Of a stretch of 64,000 nucleotides of DNA, positions 12,995 to 23,720 are shown in pieces. A program made the translations under genes and the position numbers. How positions within the stretch are numbered: position 1 is the first letter of the stretch; each line of letters begins with the position of its first letter. Source of the stretch: Lelliottia wanjuensis (GTDB lineage: Bacteria; Pseudomonadota; Gammaproteobacteria; Enterobacterales; Enterobacteriaceae); assembly GCF_030238365.1 (NCBI RefSeq), contig NZ_JASSOT010000068.1:1-64000 (forward strand). Direction: 5' to 3'. Under the pieces are notes generated by a model that saw nothing but the letters and a program-made list of their open reading frames with translations, searched no databases and was not told the origin of the DNA.

Positions 12995-13612
12995 TCAATG
13001 CGAGTCGTGCGTGTAATGAAACACGGGCAGCCCCAACTTCAGACGCAGCGCCAGCATACGCGCGGTGAAACCGAACAGCAGCGTGGCGATGACGACGACA
13101 TCGTGGCTCGACACATAATGCTGCAAGGCGATATACAGCACCGCAGAGGCAAACGAAATCCCTGCGTAGAGCTCTTTCTGGAATACCAGCGGAATGCGTT
13201 TACAGAACATGTCGCGCAACACGCCGCCAAATACGCCGGTCACGACCGCGGCGATGGTAGCGATGATCGGGCCTTCACCCATATCCAGCGCGATTTGCGC
13301 GCCGATAATGGAAAACACGATCAGCCCCAATGCGTCCAGGACCAAAAACAGGCGGCGCAGGTGTGGCATGACAGGGGCGGCAATTGTCGTCAGCACCGCG
13401 GCAACGGCCACGATGACGACATATTCTGGATGTTTGACCCAGCCGAGCGGGTAGTGTCCGAGCAGGATATCGCGAACCGATCCCCCGCCCAGCGCCGTGG
13501 CGGTGGCGATAATGATGACACCAAAGGTGTCCATACGACGACGCCCGGCAGCCAGCGCGCCAGTCATCGCTTCGGCGGTGATACCGACCAGATAGAGAAT
13601 ATGTAAAAGCAT
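12995..13612 (-). CDS. yicG: TRIC-type membrane protein YicG
   Basis: 205 residues with seven predicted membrane helices in two repeats of the UPF0126 domain. The [11 protein letters not shown] motif of repeat one (near 42) returns as FGGVLRDMF near 128. Bacterial homologues of this family form trimeric cation channels similar to eukaryotic TRIC channels; the substrate of YicG is not known (a role in glycine uptake has been suggested for relatives). It is conserved next to yicC, except that dinD, which separates them in K-12, is absent here. Confidence 0.92.
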   Translation of the reverse strand: MLLHILYLVGITAEAMTGALAAGRRRMDTFGVIIIATATALGGGSVRDILLGHYPLGWVKHPEYVVIVAVAAVLTTIAAPVMPHLRRLFLVLDALGLIVFSIIGAQIALDMGEGPIIATIAAVVTGVFGGVLRDMFCKRIPLVFQKELYAGISFASAVLYIALQHYVSSHDVVVIATLLFGFTARMLALRLKLGLPVFHYTHDSH

Positions 13613-13787
13613 TATCGCCTCCAGAGAAACTGGCGGCAGAGTAGCCTTTTGTGGTCTGGATCACGATTGAGATTTTCTAAGGTGAAGCGATTTGGCTTAG
13701 TTAAACTAATAGGGAAATAGTATTTTTAGCAGGGCAGTGAAGGGTTTTCTTGTGTGGTGTGGGTTTTTAAGGGTGAGAAAAAGTAAT

Positions 13788-13810
13788 GGGTAGCTCGCGT
13801 TGAGCTACCC
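13788..13810 (-). terminator. Probable yicC terminator
   Basis: A perfect 9-base stem GGGTAGCTC/GAGCTACCC with loop GCGTT begins seven bases after the yicC stop. On the minus strand it is followed by ATTACTTTTT, a broken T-run that fits an intrinsic terminator. Confidence 0.7.
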
Positions 13811-13816
13811 TGACGA

Positions 13817-14680
13817 TTACTCGATGTTCTGAATCTGCTCGCGCATCTGCTCAATCAGCACTTTCAGTTCAATCGCAGAAGTGGTCACTTCGGCATTGAT
13901 TGACTTGGAGGCCAGCGTGTTCGACTCGCGGTTGAACTCCTGCATCATAAAATCAAGGCGACGACCAACGGCTTCTTTTTTCTTCAGAATGTTGTAGGTC
14001 TCTTTGACGTGTGCTTCCAGACGATCCAGTTCTTCAGCCACGTCGACGCGCTGCGCCATCAGGACCAACTCCTGCTCAAGACGGGTGTTTTCCAGCTGAA
14101 CTTCGGCGTCTTCGAGTCTGGCAAGCAGGCGTTCGCGCTGCCACTGCAGGACTTCTGGCATGTGGGCGCGTACTTTCAGGACTTCTGCGCTGACGCCTTC
14201 GAGGCGCTGCTCGATCATCGCTTTCAGCGCCTGGCCTTCGGTTTCACGGGCGATGATAAAATCGTCCAGCGCGCCATCGAGCGCACCCAGAATCTCGGTG
14301 GTGATCGCATCCAGATCCTGCTCACCAGCCGCCATTACGCCAGGCCAGCGGAGGATATCAACGGGGTTGATTTCACCTTCGTCGCTTTGCATCTTGACCC
14401 AGTTCGCTGCATTCACCAGCTGTTTAGCCAGTTTTTCATTGAGGATCAGCTCCCCCTGGGCGCTCGCATCGGGTTCAAAACGCAGGTTACATTCCACTTT
14501 ACCGCGCGTCAGGCGAGCACGGATACGTTCGCGAACGACCGGCTCAAGGCTGCGAAACTGCTCCGGCATACGGAAATACGTTTCCAGATAGCGCTGGTTT
14601 ACCGAGCGCATTTCCCAGGTAGCGCTACCCCAGCTACCCTTGATTTCACGCCGGGCGTAGGCGGTCATACTGCGAATCAT
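13817..14680 (-). CDS. yicC: Endoribonuclease YicC
   Basis: 287 residues from the ATG beginning MIRSMTAYARR, the family start; an in-frame ATG two codons upstream is equally possible. It has an N-terminal YicC-like domain and a C-terminal DUF1732 domain ending EQMREQIQNIE, both strongly conserved. E. coli YicC has been reported to be an endoribonuclease affecting small-RNA turnover; the older literature links it to stationary-phase growth. It is divergent from rph. Confidence 0.94.
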   Translation of the reverse strand: MIRSMTAYARREIKGSWGSATWEMRSVNQRYLETYFRMPEQFRSLEPVVRERIRARLTRGKVECNLRFEPDASAQGELILNEKLAKQLVNAANWVKMQSDEGEINPVDILRWPGVMAAGEQDLDAITTEILGALDGALDDFIIARETEGQALKAMIEQRLEGVSAEVLKVRAHMPEVLQWQRERLLARLEDAEVQLENTRLEQELVLMAQRVDVAEELDRLEAHVKETYNILKKKEAVGRRLDFMMQEFNRESNTLASKSINAEVTTSAIELKVLIEQMREQIQNIE

Positions 14681-14763
14681 AGACATGTCCGTTTTTAGAG
14701 GAGAGATGGGGGGATTATAGCTTTCGGGGCTTTGTCAGGATAGGAATAAGCGCGTTTAATCCG

Positions 14764-14769
14764 TATAAT
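14764..14769 (+). promoter_or_regulatory. Candidate rph-pyrE promoter (-10)
   Basis: TATAAT preceded by CCG, 36 bases before the rph start. At the 17-base spacing the -35 position holds TAGGAA, a poor match, so the call rests on the -10 box and on location. pyrE has no other evident promoter and is expected to be read through rph. Confidence 0.5.
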
Positions 14770-14805
14770 GCGCAGCCACATTCGTTTCAAGCCGGAGATA
14801 TCATC

Positions 14806-15522
14806 ATGCGTCCAGCAGGCCGTAGCGCCAATCAGGTGCGCCCTGTCATCCTGACCCGTAACTATACAATACACGCTGAAGGCTCCGTGCTTGTTGAATT
14901 CGGTAACACCAAAGTGCTGTGCACCGCCTCTATCGACGAAGGCGTACCGCGTTTTCTGAAAGGCCAGGGCCAGGGTTGGATCACCGCCGAATACGGGATG
15001 CTCCCTCGCGCCACCCACACCCGTAACGCTCGTGAAGCGGCGAAAGGCAAGCAGGGCGGGCGTACGATGGAAATCCAGCGCCTGATTGCTCGCGCACTGC
15101 GCGCGGCGGTGGACCTTAAAGCCCTGGGCGAATTCACCATTACCCTCGACTGCGACGTGATTCAGGCAGATGGCGGCACGCGTACGGCGTCCATCACCGG
15201 CGCTTGCGTCGCTCTTGCCGATGCGTTGAACAAACTGGTTGCTGCGGGTAAGCTCAAAACCAACCCGATGAAAGGGATGGTTGCCGCGGTCTCCGTTGGG
15301 ATTGTCAAAGGCGAAGCCCTTTGCGATCTGGAATACGTTGAAGACTCCGCAGCAGAAACCGACATGAACGTGGTGATGACCGAAGACGGTCGCATCATTG
15401 AGGTGCAGGGCACGGCAGAAGGCGAGCCGTTCACCCATGAAGAGCTTCTTACCTTGCTGGCGTTAGCCCGAGGGGGAATCGAATCCATTGTCGCGACGCA
15501 GAAAGCGGCGTTAGAAAATTGA
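14806..15522 (+). CDS. rph: Ribonuclease PH, intact
   Basis: 238 residues. A phosphate-dependent 3' exoribonuclease that trims tRNA 3' ends and takes part in rRNA degradation. The reading frame continues to [18 protein letters not shown], the normal C-terminus. E. coli K-12 strains carry a frameshift that shortens this protein and lowers pyrE expression; that lesion is not present. It is followed by the pyrE attenuator, seven bases after the stop. GGAG is appropriately spaced before the ATG. Confidence 0.97.
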   Translation: MRPAGRSANQVRPVILTRNYTIHAEGSVLVEFGNTKVLCTASIDEGVPRFLKGQGQGWITAEYGMLPRATHTRNAREAAKGKQGGRTMEIQRLIARALRAAVDLKALGEFTITLDCDVIQADGGTRTASITGACVALADALNKLVAAGKLKTNPMKGMVAAVSVGIVKGEALCDLEYVEDSAAETDMNVVMTEDGRIIEVQGTAEGEPFTHEELLTLLALARGGIESIVATQKAALEN

Positions 15523-15528
15523 TTTTAA

Positions 15529-15553
15529 GGGCGACGTTGTCGCCCTTTTTTTT
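15529..15553 (+). terminator. pyrE attenuator
   Basis: A 7-base stem GGGCGAC/GTCGCCC with loop GTT is followed by eight T residues, directly after the rph stop and 33 bases before pyrE. In E. coli translation of the end of rph, coupled to UTP-dependent pausing of RNA polymerase, decides whether transcription continues into pyrE. The same arrangement is visible here. Confidence 0.92.
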
Positions 15554-15585
15554 GTCCGTAGAAAAGTAAGATGAGGAGCAAATCC

Positions 15586-16227
15586 ATGAAACCCTATCAG
15601 CGCCAGTTTATTGAGTTTGCGCTTAACAAGCAGGTTCTTAAGTTCGGCGAATTTACGCTGAAATCCGGGCGTAAAAGTCCCTATTTCTTCAATGCCGGCC
15701 TGTTTAATACCGGGCGCGATCTGGCTCTTTTAGGCCGCTTCTACGCCGAAGCGCTGGTAGATTCCGGGATTGATTTTGATCTGCTGTTTGGCCCGGCCTA
15801 CAAAGGCATTCCGATTGCCACCACCACCGCGGTGGCGTTGGCGGAACACCATGACCGCGACGTGCCGTACTGCTTTAACCGTAAAGAAGCCAAAACCCAC
15901 GGCGAAGGCGGTAATCTGGTCGGTAGCGCGCTGCAGGGCCGGATCATGCTGGTGGACGATGTGATCACCGCCGGAACCGCGATCCGCGAATCCATGGAGA
16001 TCATTCAGGCTAACGGCGCGACGCTCGCAGGCGTGCTGATCTCTCTCGATCGTCAGGAGCGTGGCCGCGGTGAGATCTCGGCGATTCAGGAAGTGGAGCG
16101 CGATTACAGCTGCAAAGTGACGTCGATCATCACCCTGAAAGACCTGATTGCGTATCTGGAAGAGAAGCCTGAGATGGCGGATCACCTGGCGTTAGTCCAG
16201 GCGTATCGGGAAGAGTTTGGCGTCTGA
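15586..16227 (+). CDS. pyrE: Orotate phosphoribosyltransferase
   Basis: 213 residues from ATG 15586, with GAGGAG eight bases upstream; in-frame codons further upstream lie in the leader. It makes orotidine 5'-phosphate from orotate and PRPP in pyrimidine synthesis. The PRPP-binding loop [12 protein letters not shown] is near residues 120-131, and the flexible loop [11 protein letters not shown] near 99-109. It lies downstream of rph, under attenuation control by the hairpin at 15529. Confidence 0.98.
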   Translation: MKPYQRQFIEFALNKQVLKFGEFTLKSGRKSPYFFNAGLFNTGRDLALLGRFYAEALVDSGIDFDLLFGPAYKGIPIATTTAVALAEHHDRDVPYCFNRKEAKTHGEGGNLVGSALQGRIMLVDDVITAGTAIRESMEIIQANGATLAGVLISLDRQERGRGEISAIQEVERDYSCKVTSIITLKDLIAYLEEKPEMADHLALVQAYREEFGV

Positions 16228-16233
16228 GTGAAT

Positions 16234-16304
16234 TGCCCGGTGGCGCTGCGCTGACCGGGCCTGCGCGTCCCCCAGGCCGGATAAGGCGTAGCCGCCATCC
16301 GGCA
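16234..16304. repeat. REP pair (BIME) between pyrE and slmA
   Basis: Two palindromic units face each other. The first is TGCCCGGTGGCGCTGCG and its partner arm; the second, GCCGGATAAGGCGTAGCC with the arm CCATCCGGCA, is the classic enterobacterial REP. They fill the gap between the convergent pyrE and slmA genes, a usual location. Confidence 0.85.
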
Positions 16305-16310
16305 AGAGGT

Positions 16311-16907
16311 TTACTGCAGCTGTGCGGCCACTAACGGCCAGCGGGTATCGAAATCGTCCGTCGGGCGATATTTAAACTCGCTGCGCACAAAACGGGAGAG
16401 CATCCCTTCGCAGAAAGCCAAAAGCTGCCCGGCCAGCAGGGTTTCGTCAGTGACGTAGCCTTCGCCTTCACGCATTTTCTTCTCACGCAAAACCTGACGC
16501 AGCTGCGCTTCAATACGCTCGAAAAGCTGATTGATGCGCCCCTGAAGTTTGTCCTGCTCAAACATCAGCGCGTGGCCGGTCAAAATGCGGGTCAGACCCG
16601 GATTGCGTTCACCAAATCCCAGAATCAGCAGCACGATCAGACGTAAGCGCGACGTGGTGTCTTTTTCGTCTTTTAAAATCAGATTGATACGGGAGATCAG
16701 GCTGTCTTCGATAAATTCGATCAGGCTGTCAAACATCCGCGTTTTGCTGGGGAAATGACGGTACAGCGCCGCTTCTGACACGCCCACGGAGGCCGCCAGT
16801 TTTGCGGTGGTGATGCGTTGACTGCCATCGCTGGATTCAAGCATCAGAGCCAGAGATTGAAGTATTTCCTCGCGACGATTCCTTTTCGCGGTTTGTTTTT
16901 CTGCCAT
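16311..16907 (-). CDS. slmA: Nucleoid occlusion factor SlmA
   Basis: 198 residues, TetR fold. The N-terminal helix-turn-helix lies at about 30-55 ([20 protein letters not shown]). SlmA binds chromosomal SBS sites and, when DNA-bound, blocks FtsZ ring formation over the nucleoid. It lies downstream of dut on the same strand and converges on pyrE across a REP pair. Confidence 0.97.
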   Translation of the reverse strand: MAEKQTAKRNRREEILQSLALMLESSDGSQRITTAKLAASVGVSEAALYRHFPSKTRMFDSLIEFIEDSLISRINLILKDEKDTTSRLRLIVLLILGFGERNPGLTRILTGHALMFEQDKLQGRINQLFERIEAQLRQVLREKKMREGEGYVTDETLLAGQLLAFCEGMLSRFVRSEFKYRPTDDFDTRWPLVAAQLQ

Positions 16908-16960
16908 GTTACAAAATACCCCTGAAAATAAGCGCTTTTACGGCGAGCATCCACACAGCG

Positions 16961-16982
16961 ACCGCAAACTGTCGTTTGCGGT
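16961..16982. other. Perfect hairpin between dut and slmA
   Basis: ACCGCAAAC and GTTTGCGGT form a perfect 9-base stem around TGTC, 42 bases beyond the dut stop on the minus strand. No T-run follows, so it may partly end or stabilise the dut message before slmA. It resembles a split PurR palindrome, but the 4-base insert rules that out. Confidence 0.45.
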
Positions 16983-17024
16983 GTGTTATCGCGTTATGAC
17001 GCTGTGAGATGCGTATCGTTGGGC

Positions 17025-17480
17025 TTATTTGCGCCCTGAGTGGCCGAAGCCGCCTTCGCCGCGATCGGTGGCGTCAAAATCTTCCACCAGATTAAATTCA
17101 GCCTGAACCACCGGCACAAAGACCATCTGCGCGATACGTTCGCCCGGCTCAATGGTGAAGCTGTCCTGGCCACGGTTCCAGACGGAGACCATCAGCTGAC
17201 CCTGGTAGTCAGAATCGATAAGCCCAACCAGATTGCCCAGCACGATACCATGCTTGTGACCCAGGCCAGAGCGAGGCAGGATCACTGCCGCCAGCGATGA
17301 GTCGGCAATGTGAATCGCCAGACCTGTCGGGATAAGCGTGGTCGCGCCCGGCGCCAGCTCTACGGCGTCGTCGAGACAGGCACGCAGGTCAAGACCGGCA
17401 GAACCGGAGGTGGCATAGGTCGGCAGCGGGAATTGCTGACCAACACGCGGGTCCAGAATCTTAACGTCGATTTTTTTCAT
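17025..17480 (-). CDS. dut: Deoxyuridine triphosphatase
   Basis: 151 residues from the ATG beginning [11 protein letters not shown]; an extra Met lies one codon upstream. It splits dUTP to dUMP and pyrophosphate, keeping uracil out of DNA and feeding thymidylate synthesis. All five dUTPase motifs are present: [32 protein letters not shown] and the C-terminal [10 protein letters not shown]. Its start lies inside the end of coaBC (20-base overlap), so the two are translated from one message. Confidence 0.98.
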   Translation of the reverse strand: MKKIDVKILDPRVGQQFPLPTYATSGSAGLDLRACLDDAVELAPGATTLIPTGLAIHIADSSLAAVILPRSGLGHKHGIVLGNLVGLIDSDYQGQLMVSVWNRGQDSFTIEPGERIAQMVFVPVVQAEFNLVEDFDATDRGEGGFGHSGRK

Positions 17481-18672
17481 CATAACGGGTAACGATCTCG
17501 TCCAGTAATTGTTGGCCCAGGAGTTCCTTGCGCTCAAGCGGTAAGACTTTATCTCCATCCTGCCAGAAAAGGTGCAGTGCATTGCTGTCGCTGTTAAATC
17601 CTTGCGTCGCCAGCGAGACATCGTTCGCGCAAATCAAATCGAGATTTTTGCGGGTACGTTTTTGCCGGGCGTATTCTTCCACATTATTCGTTTCTGCGGC
17701 AAATCCAACGACGTAAGGTCGGTGGGTTTTTAATGCGGCAACACCGGCGACAATGTCGGGGTTTTTCACCATTTTTATCGTTAATTCATCGCCTTGCTTT
17801 TTGATTTTCGCCTCAGCAATCGTTTCTGCACGGTAATCCGCGACGGCCGCACAGCCGATAAATATTTGCTGTTTCTGAGCGTGAGCCTGAACTGCGGCTT
17901 CCATTTCCAGCGCCGTTGTCACGTCGATACGCTGCACAGAGGCGGGTGTTGGTAGCGAAACCGGCCCGCTCACCAGCGTAACCGTGGCACCGCGTTTTGC
18001 CGCAGCGGCGGCAATGGCGAAGCCCATCTTGCCGGAGCTGTGGTTGGTGATGTAACGCACCGGGTCGAGCGGTTCGCGCGTCGGGCCTGCCGTAATCATG
18101 ATGTTGAGATGTTGCAGGTCGTTGACAGGGGCGAAATGGGTGGCGGCCATATCGACAATCGCAAGGGGATCCAGCATGCGTCCAGGGCCGATATCACCGC
18201 AGGCCTGGCTGCCGCTGTCGGGGCCCCAAATCAGCAAGCCGCGAGAGGCCAGAACCTCCAGGTTATGCTGGGTGGCGGCGTTGCGGTACATCTGCTGATT
18301 CATGGCCGGCACCACGGCGACCGGGGCGGGCGTGGCGAGACAAATGGTCGATACCAGGTCGTTTGCCATACCGGCGGCAACGCGTGCGATTAAATCGGCC
18401 GTTGCGGGGGCGAGGATCACCAGATCGGCCCATTTGCCGAGCTCAATGTGGCCCATCGCCGCTTCGGCTGCCGGGTCCAGCAGACTGTCAGAGACCGGAT
18501 ATCCCGACACTGCCTGCAAACTCAGGGGCGTGATAAAGGCCTTACCGCCTTCGGTTATTGCGACCCGCACATCGGCCCCGCGCTCGCGCAAACGGCGCAC
18601 CAGATCTGGCGTTTTATAGGCAGCAATGCCGCCGCTCACGCCAAGAACGATTTTTTTACCGGCCAGGCTCAT
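17461..18672 (-). CDS. coaBC: Phosphopantothenoylcysteine decarboxylase/synthase CoaBC
   Basis: 403 residues from ATG 18672 ([11 protein letters not shown]); a second ATG lies immediately upstream. It is a fused enzyme of coenzyme A synthesis. The N-terminal CoaC half is a flavin decarboxylase with H75 and C158 in the expected places. The C-terminal CoaB half (from about 190) is a CTP-dependent ligase with the [14 protein letters not shown] motif and the [10 protein letters not shown] region. It overlaps dut by 20 bases and is divergent from radC. Confidence 0.97.
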   Translation of the reverse strand: MSLAGKKIVLGVSGGIAAYKTPDLVRRLRERGADVRVAITEGGKAFITPLSLQAVSGYPVSDSLLDPAAEAAMGHIELGKWADLVILAPATADLIARVAAGMANDLVSTICLATPAPVAVVPAMNQQMYRNAATQHNLEVLASRGLLIWGPDSGSQACGDIGPGRMLDPLAIVDMAATHFAPVNDLQHLNIMITAGPTREPLDPVRYITNHSSGKMGFAIAAAAAKRGATVTLVSGPVSLPTPASVQRIDVTTALEMEAAVQAHAQKQQIFIGCAAVADYRAETIAEAKIKKQGDELTIKMVKNPDIVAGVAALKTHRPYVVGFAAETNNVEEYARQKRTRKNLDLICANDVSLATQGFNSDSNALHLFWQDGDKVLPLERKELLGQQLLDEIVTRYDEKNRR

Positions 18673-18844
18673 CATGATTCTTTCCTGTTGGGTTTCACCA
18701 GAGAGCGGACATTTTATCACAATCCCAAAAGTGACGTGATTTTGTCCGTGCTGCACTTTGCGAGGCGCTACGCAAGAACGAAAAGTGCCTGTCGAGCGGC
18801 GGCAATTCCTGTGTCAGCATGAGAGAAAAACAGGGAGAAGAGAT

Positions 18845-19510
18845 ATGGATGTCACCTTACCGCTCTTACCACGCGAGAAAATGCTCCATTTTGGGATCAC
18901 TTCGTTGACCGACAGCGAGCTGCTGGCGCTTTTTTTACGCACCGGTACGCCTGGGAAAAGTGTGTTCACGCTGGCGGAGGAGCTGCTGGCGCATTTCGGC
19001 TCACTTTATGGTCTGCTCAACGCGGAGCTGGTGGAATTCAAGCATGTCGAAGGGATTGGCGTGGCGAAATATGCCCAGCTTAAGGGGATTGCGGAGCTGT
19101 CGAGGCGCTATCATAGCGTGCGTATGCTCGAGGATAACCCTCTGATAAGCCCTGAAATGACGCGGGATTTCCTACAGAGTCAGCTCTCAGATGCCGAGCG
19201 CGAGATCTTTATGGTGATCTTTCTGGATAACCAGAACCGGGTGTTAAAACACTGCCCGCTGTTCTCGGGCACATTGGGCCACGTGGAGGTTCATCCGCGA
19301 GAAATTGTCCGCGAAGCGATAAAAGTGAATGCAGCCGCCGTGATCCTCGCGCATAATCACCCCTCGGGTTGCGCTAAACCAAGTCAAGCTGACAAAGAGA
19401 TCACTGAACGTATCATCAAATGCTGTCAATTCATGGACATTCGTGTGCTTGACCATTTAGTTATCGGTCGTGGAGAGTATGTTTCTTTTGCCGAACATGG
19501 TTGGATTTAG
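18845..19510 (+). CDS. radC: JAB/MPN-domain protein RadC
   Basis: 221 residues from ATG 18845, with GGGAGAAG just upstream; upstream in-frame codons lack support. An N-terminal helix-hairpin-helix-like region (UPF0758, to about 100) is followed by a JAB domain with the metal motif HNHPSG and downstream D. The name RadC is historical: its proposed role in recombination repair was withdrawn, and its activity is not established. It lies upstream of the rpmB promoter. Confidence 0.93.
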   Translation: MDVTLPLLPREKMLHFGITSLTDSELLALFLRTGTPGKSVFTLAEELLAHFGSLYGLLNAELVEFKHVEGIGVAKYAQLKGIAELSRRYHSVRMLEDNPLISPEMTRDFLQSQLSDAEREIFMVIFLDNQNRVLKHCPLFSGTLGHVEVHPREIVREAIKVNAAAVILAHNHPSGCAKPSQADKEITERIIKCCQFMDIRVLDHLVIGRGEYVSFAEHGWI

Positions 19511-19552
19511 ACCATTTCGCGCGATCCATCGGGATCTTTGTCTGTTCGGGAC

Positions 19553-19581
19553 TTGAGCACATCGTCGAGTCAGCGTATACT
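19553..19581 (+). promoter_or_regulatory. rpmB-rpmG-mutM promoter
   Basis: TTGAGC (19553-19558) and TATACT (19576-19581) are separated by exactly 17 bases, a good sigma-70 match. Transcription would begin near 19588, leaving a leader of about 140 bases before rpmB that can fold into stems. Confidence 0.75.
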
Positions 19582-19705
19582 ACGCCACCTTTGAGAATCT
19601 CGGGTTTGGCATTTGGGCCTGGCAATCGAGAGTTCGCTTAGAACCGCGATGACCGGGCTGTAAAGCCTGACGAGGCGCCGATACCCCATACGAAGCTCGA
19701 GCTAA

Positions 19706-19963
<258 letters not shown>

Positions 19964-19982
19964 GTACTTAACGAGGAAATAA

Positions 19983-20153
<171 letters not shown>

Positions 20154-20171
20154 TTTTAGTTTTCTTTGAAG

Positions 20172-20198
20172 AAAAACCCCGCAATCGCGGGGTTTTTT
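20172..20198 (+). terminator. Intrinsic terminator after rpmG
   Basis: Stem CCCCGC/GCGGGG with loop AATC, preceded by A residues and followed by six T residues. The A-run may let it work in both directions, but no minus-strand gene ends here. Confidence 0.9.
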
Positions 20199-20226
20199 GC
20201 ATTCTGTGTATCTCAAAGGAGGAAAC

Positions 20227-21036
20227 ATGCCTGAATTACCTGAGGTAGAGACCAGCCGTCGTGGAATTGAACCCCATCTGGTGGGGGCGACCATTCTGCA
20301 TGCCGTCGTTCGTAATGGCCGTCTGCGCTGGCCTGTTTCCGATGAGATCCACGCCCTCAGCGACAAGCCCGTGCTCAGCGTGCAGCGTCGCGCCAAGTAT
20401 CTGCTGCTGGAGCTGCCCGATGGCTGGATCATTATCCACCTGGGGATGTCCGGGAGCCTGCGCATCCTCACTGAAGAGCTGCCTGCCGAAAAACACGACC
20501 ACGTCGATCTGGTGATGAGTAACGGCAAGGTGCTGCGCTACACCGATCCTCGCCGCTTCGGTGCCTGGCTGTGGACCAAAGAGCTGGAAGGGCATAACGT
20601 GCTGGCCCATCTCGGCCCTGAACCGCTCAGTGCAGACTTTAACGCCGAATACCTGAAGGCGAAGTGCGCGAAGAAGAAAACGCCGATCAAGCCCTGGCTG
20701 ATGGATAACAAGCTGGTGGTGGGCGTCGGGAACATTTATGCCAGTGAATCCCTGTTCGCTGCCGGGATCCATCCCGATCGGCTGGCCTCTTCGCTTTCAG
20801 ACAAAGAGTGTGAGCTGCTGGTGAAAGTGATTAAAGCTGTTCTCCTGCGCTCGATAGAGCAGGGCGGAACTACGCTGAAGGATTTCCTGCAAAGTGACGG
20901 GAAGCCGGGCTATTTTGCCCAGGAGCTGCAGGTGTATGGCCGAAAAGGGGAGCCGTGCAGAGTGTGCGGGACGCCGATTGTGGCGTCCAAACATGCGCAG
21001 CGGGCGACGTTTTACTGCCGCCAGTGCCAGAAGTAA
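20227..21036 (+). CDS. mutM: Formamidopyrimidine-DNA glycosylase (Fpg)
   Basis: 269 residues from ATG 20227, with AAGGAGG five bases upstream. It excises 8-oxoguanine and formamidopyrimidines and cleaves the abasic site. After Met removal the N-terminal proline (PELPEVE) is the catalytic nucleophile; the glutamate next to it and K57 are present. A C-terminal zinc finger is intact (CRVCG, then CRQC). It converges on coaD with a single base between the stops. Confidence 0.98.
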   Translation: MPELPEVETSRRGIEPHLVGATILHAVVRNGRLRWPVSDEIHALSDKPVLSVQRRAKYLLLELPDGWIIIHLGMSGSLRILTEELPAEKHDHVDLVMSNGKVLRYTDPRRFGAWLWTKELEGHNVLAHLGPEPLSADFNAEYLKAKCAKKKTPIKPWLMDNKLVVGVGNIYASESLFAAGIHPDRLASSLSDKECELLVKVIKAVLLRSIEQGGTTLKDFLQSDGKPGYFAQELQVYGRKGEPCRVCGTPIVASKHAQRATFYCRQCQK

Positions 21037-21037
21037 G

Positions 21038-21520
<483 letters not shown>

Positions 21521-22291
21521 TCACGCTTTCTCTGAGTAGCCGCGGTTCAGTGCCCACAGCTCGGTGTATTTGTTGAAAGTATACTGGGCATTCACCACCG
21601 CCAGTAACCAGCCCTGTTTGCCATCCAGAATCCCTGCGCGCAGTATCAGCGTCTTCAGAAACGCACCCAGCGTGTGAGCGAAGATACCGGCAATCGAGGC
21701 TTTCTTGCCGCGCTGGTGGCGCTCCTGCGCCCATGCGGTCGCATAGCTGAGCTGTTTGCGCTGGAAGCTGGCAAAGTCCCGACAGGTAAGATGACGCAAA
21801 TCGCCTTGCAGGTTGATCACCTCGGCGTTCGCGCACTCCAGCGATTCGTGCACCAGATTGCGGTTGTACTGGTAGCGCTCGCGTTCATACAGGCGCATGA
21901 CGCGGTCGGGATACCAGCCGCTGTGGCGCATAAAGCGTCCGAGGAAATAGTTGCGGCGGGCGATGCTATAAACTGCGCCAGGTTTTGGCGAAGCCAGCAC
22001 TGACTGAAGAGATTGCTGCAATTCCGGCGTCACGCGCTCGTCGGTGTCGATCATCAGCACGTAATCGCCGGTGGCAAAAGATTGTGCGCGCTGGCGCTGA
22101 ATGCCGTAGCCCTGCCAGTCCGTATCGATGAAGACCTTTGCACCCGCGGCGCGGGCGACCTCAAGGGTGTTGTCGCTGCTGCCTGAATCGAGAAGGATAA
22201 TTTCGTCGGCCCAGGCGACAGAGGCCAGGCAGTCCGGAAGCAGGTCAGCGGCGTTTTTGGCGATCATCACGACCGACAGACGCTTGGACAT
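21521..22291 (-). CDS. waaE: LPS core beta-1,4-glucosyltransferase WaaE
   Basis: 256 residues from the ATG that overlaps the waaA stop by one base. It is a GT2 transferase with a GT-A fold: the nucleotide-binding start [14 protein letters not shown] and the DTDER motif near residue 93 are visible. In Klebsiella and Serratia, WaaE (KdtX) adds glucose to heptose I of the inner core. E. coli K-12 has no equivalent between waaA and coaD, so this gene marks the non-coli core type. The C-terminal 60 residues are hydrophobic/amphipathic, as in relatives. Confidence 0.9.
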   Translation of the reverse strand: MSKRLSVVMIAKNAADLLPDCLASVAWADEIILLDSGSSDNTLEVARAAGAKVFIDTDWQGYGIQRQRAQSFATGDYVLMIDTDERVTPELQQSLQSVLASPKPGAVYSIARRNYFLGRFMRHSGWYPDRVMRLYERERYQYNRNLVHESLECANAEVINLQGDLRHLTCRDFASFQRKQLSYATAWAQERHQRGKKASIAGIFAHTLGAFLKTLILRAGILDGKQGWLLAVVNAQYTFNKYTELWALNRGYSEKA

Positions 22292-23565
22292 TAATGGCTC
22301 CGCTGAGGCAGATAAGGTTGCAGAAGTTGCAGCAGACGGGTCAGCGCGCCCTGGTTCTGATGCAGCACTTCGACGGCATGACGACCGTACCACAGGCGGT
22401 AATCTTCGTCGGTGAGCAGGGTCGAGACCTCTTTCACCACCGAGTCCGCGTCGGTTACGGTAATTAAGCCATCGGCTTGCTGCAATTTAGCGCAGATATC
22501 TTTGAAGTTAAATATGTGCGGGCCCATCAGCACCGGAATGGCGTGTGCGGCCGGCTCCAGCGGGTTGTGACCGCCGCGCTCGACAAGGCTTCCGCCGACG
22601 AAGGCCAGATCGGCAATTCCGTACAGCAGCATCAGTTCGCCCATCGTATCGCCAATCACCACCTGGGTGCTGCCGGATGGGATCTCACCGCTGCTGCGCA
22701 GGGTGAAGCTAAATCCGCCTTTCTGCACCAATTCACGCGCGTCTTTAAAGCGCTCCGGATGGCGAGGTACGAGGATCAGCAGCAGGTCCGGGAATTTCTC
22801 CAGCAGCTTGCGATGCGCCTGCAGGATAATCTCTTCTTCGCCGTCATGCGTGCTGGTGGCAATCCACACCTGGCGGCGAGGAGCCCACTGGCGGCGCAAC
22901 GTGACGGCGCGGGCGGCGAGTTCTGGCGTGACGGAAATATCAAATTTGAGGCTGCCGGTGACGGCGAGCTGATTGCGTTTCAATCCCAGGGAGATAAAGC
23001 GCGCGCCGTCTTCTTCGTTTTGGGCGGCGATCAGCGTGATTTTCGCCAGCAGGCGGCGCATAAAGCTGCCCAGCTTGCCGTAGCCTTTGGCCGAGCGTTC
23101 CGACAGGCGTGCGTTGGCGACGACCAGTGGAATTTTACGGGCATGCAGGGCGGAAATCATATTCGGCCACAGTTCGGTTTCCATCACGATCACCAGCTTC
23201 GGACGCACGGTGTTGAGGAAACGGTTCATGGCGCAAGGTAAATCGTACGGCAGATAGACGTGATGGACATCTTTACCGAAGGCCGACATGGCGCGTTCGG
23301 AGCCGGTCGGCGTCATTGTGGTGACGGTAATCGGCAACGAAGGATAGCGGTGGCGCAGGGCGCGAACCAATGGGATCGCGGCCAGCGTCTCGCCGACAGA
23401 AACGGAATGCAGCAAAATACCGTCCGGGGCGACCTTATTGCGGCAATAGCCATAACGTTCAGCCCAGCGTTTTCGGTACGCAGGCGCTTTACGGCTACGA
23501 AGCAGCAGTCGCAGCCACACCAGTGGCTGAATAATGTAGAGCAGGGCGGTATACAACAATTCCAA
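22291..23565 (-). CDS. waaA: Kdo transferase WaaA
   Basis: 424 residues. It transfers two Kdo sugars from CMP-Kdo to lipid IVA at the cytoplasmic face of the inner membrane, an essential step of LPS synthesis. It has an N-terminal membrane anchor (about 1-20), a GT-B fold (family GT30), and motifs such as HSVSVGET near 53 and PRHPERF near 267. It is the first gene of waaA-waaE-coaD, separated from the next core unit by a terminator at 23679. Confidence 0.97.
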   Translation of the reverse strand: MELLYTALLYIIQPLVWLRLLLRSRKAPAYRKRWAERYGYCRNKVAPDGILLHSVSVGETLAAIPLVRALRHRYPSLPITVTTMTPTGSERAMSAFGKDVHHVYLPYDLPCAMNRFLNTVRPKLVIVMETELWPNMISALHARKIPLVVANARLSERSAKGYGKLGSFMRRLLAKITLIAAQNEEDGARFISLGLKRNQLAVTGSLKFDISVTPELAARAVTLRRQWAPRRQVWIATSTHDGEEEIILQAHRKLLEKFPDLLLILVPRHPERFKDARELVQKGGFSFTLRSSGEIPSGSTQVVIGDTMGELMLLYGIADLAFVGGSLVERGGHNPLEPAAHAIPVLMGPHIFNFKDICAKLQQADGLITVTDADSVVKEVSTLLTDEDYRLWYGRHAVEVLHQNQGALTRLLQLLQPYLPQRSH

Positions 23566-23678
23566 GCGATTATCCGTTTTTGAGTTTCGGCGGGCAAATT
23601 CTAAGCATTTAGGCGGGGTAAAGCTATCTCTTTGGCGTTTTTGCTCGCCCGGTTGGCGGTGTTGCGTTCATTTAGAGC

Positions 23679-23707
23679 AAAAAAAACGGGCAATCACTTG
23701 CCCGTTT
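23679..23707 (-). terminator. Intrinsic terminator of the pEtN transferase operon
   Basis: Stem AACGGGCAA/TTGCCCGTT with a 4-base loop. On the minus strand it is followed by a run of eight T residues, 14 bases after the stop of the gene at 23721. It separates this operon from waaA. Confidence 0.92.
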
Positions 23708-23720
23708 AGTCTCTTGCGGA

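Noticed and set aside
16961..16982. PurR operator upstream of slmA
   Set aside because: The arms CGCAAAC and GTTTGCG match PurR half sites but are separated by four extra bases; better explained as a hairpin.
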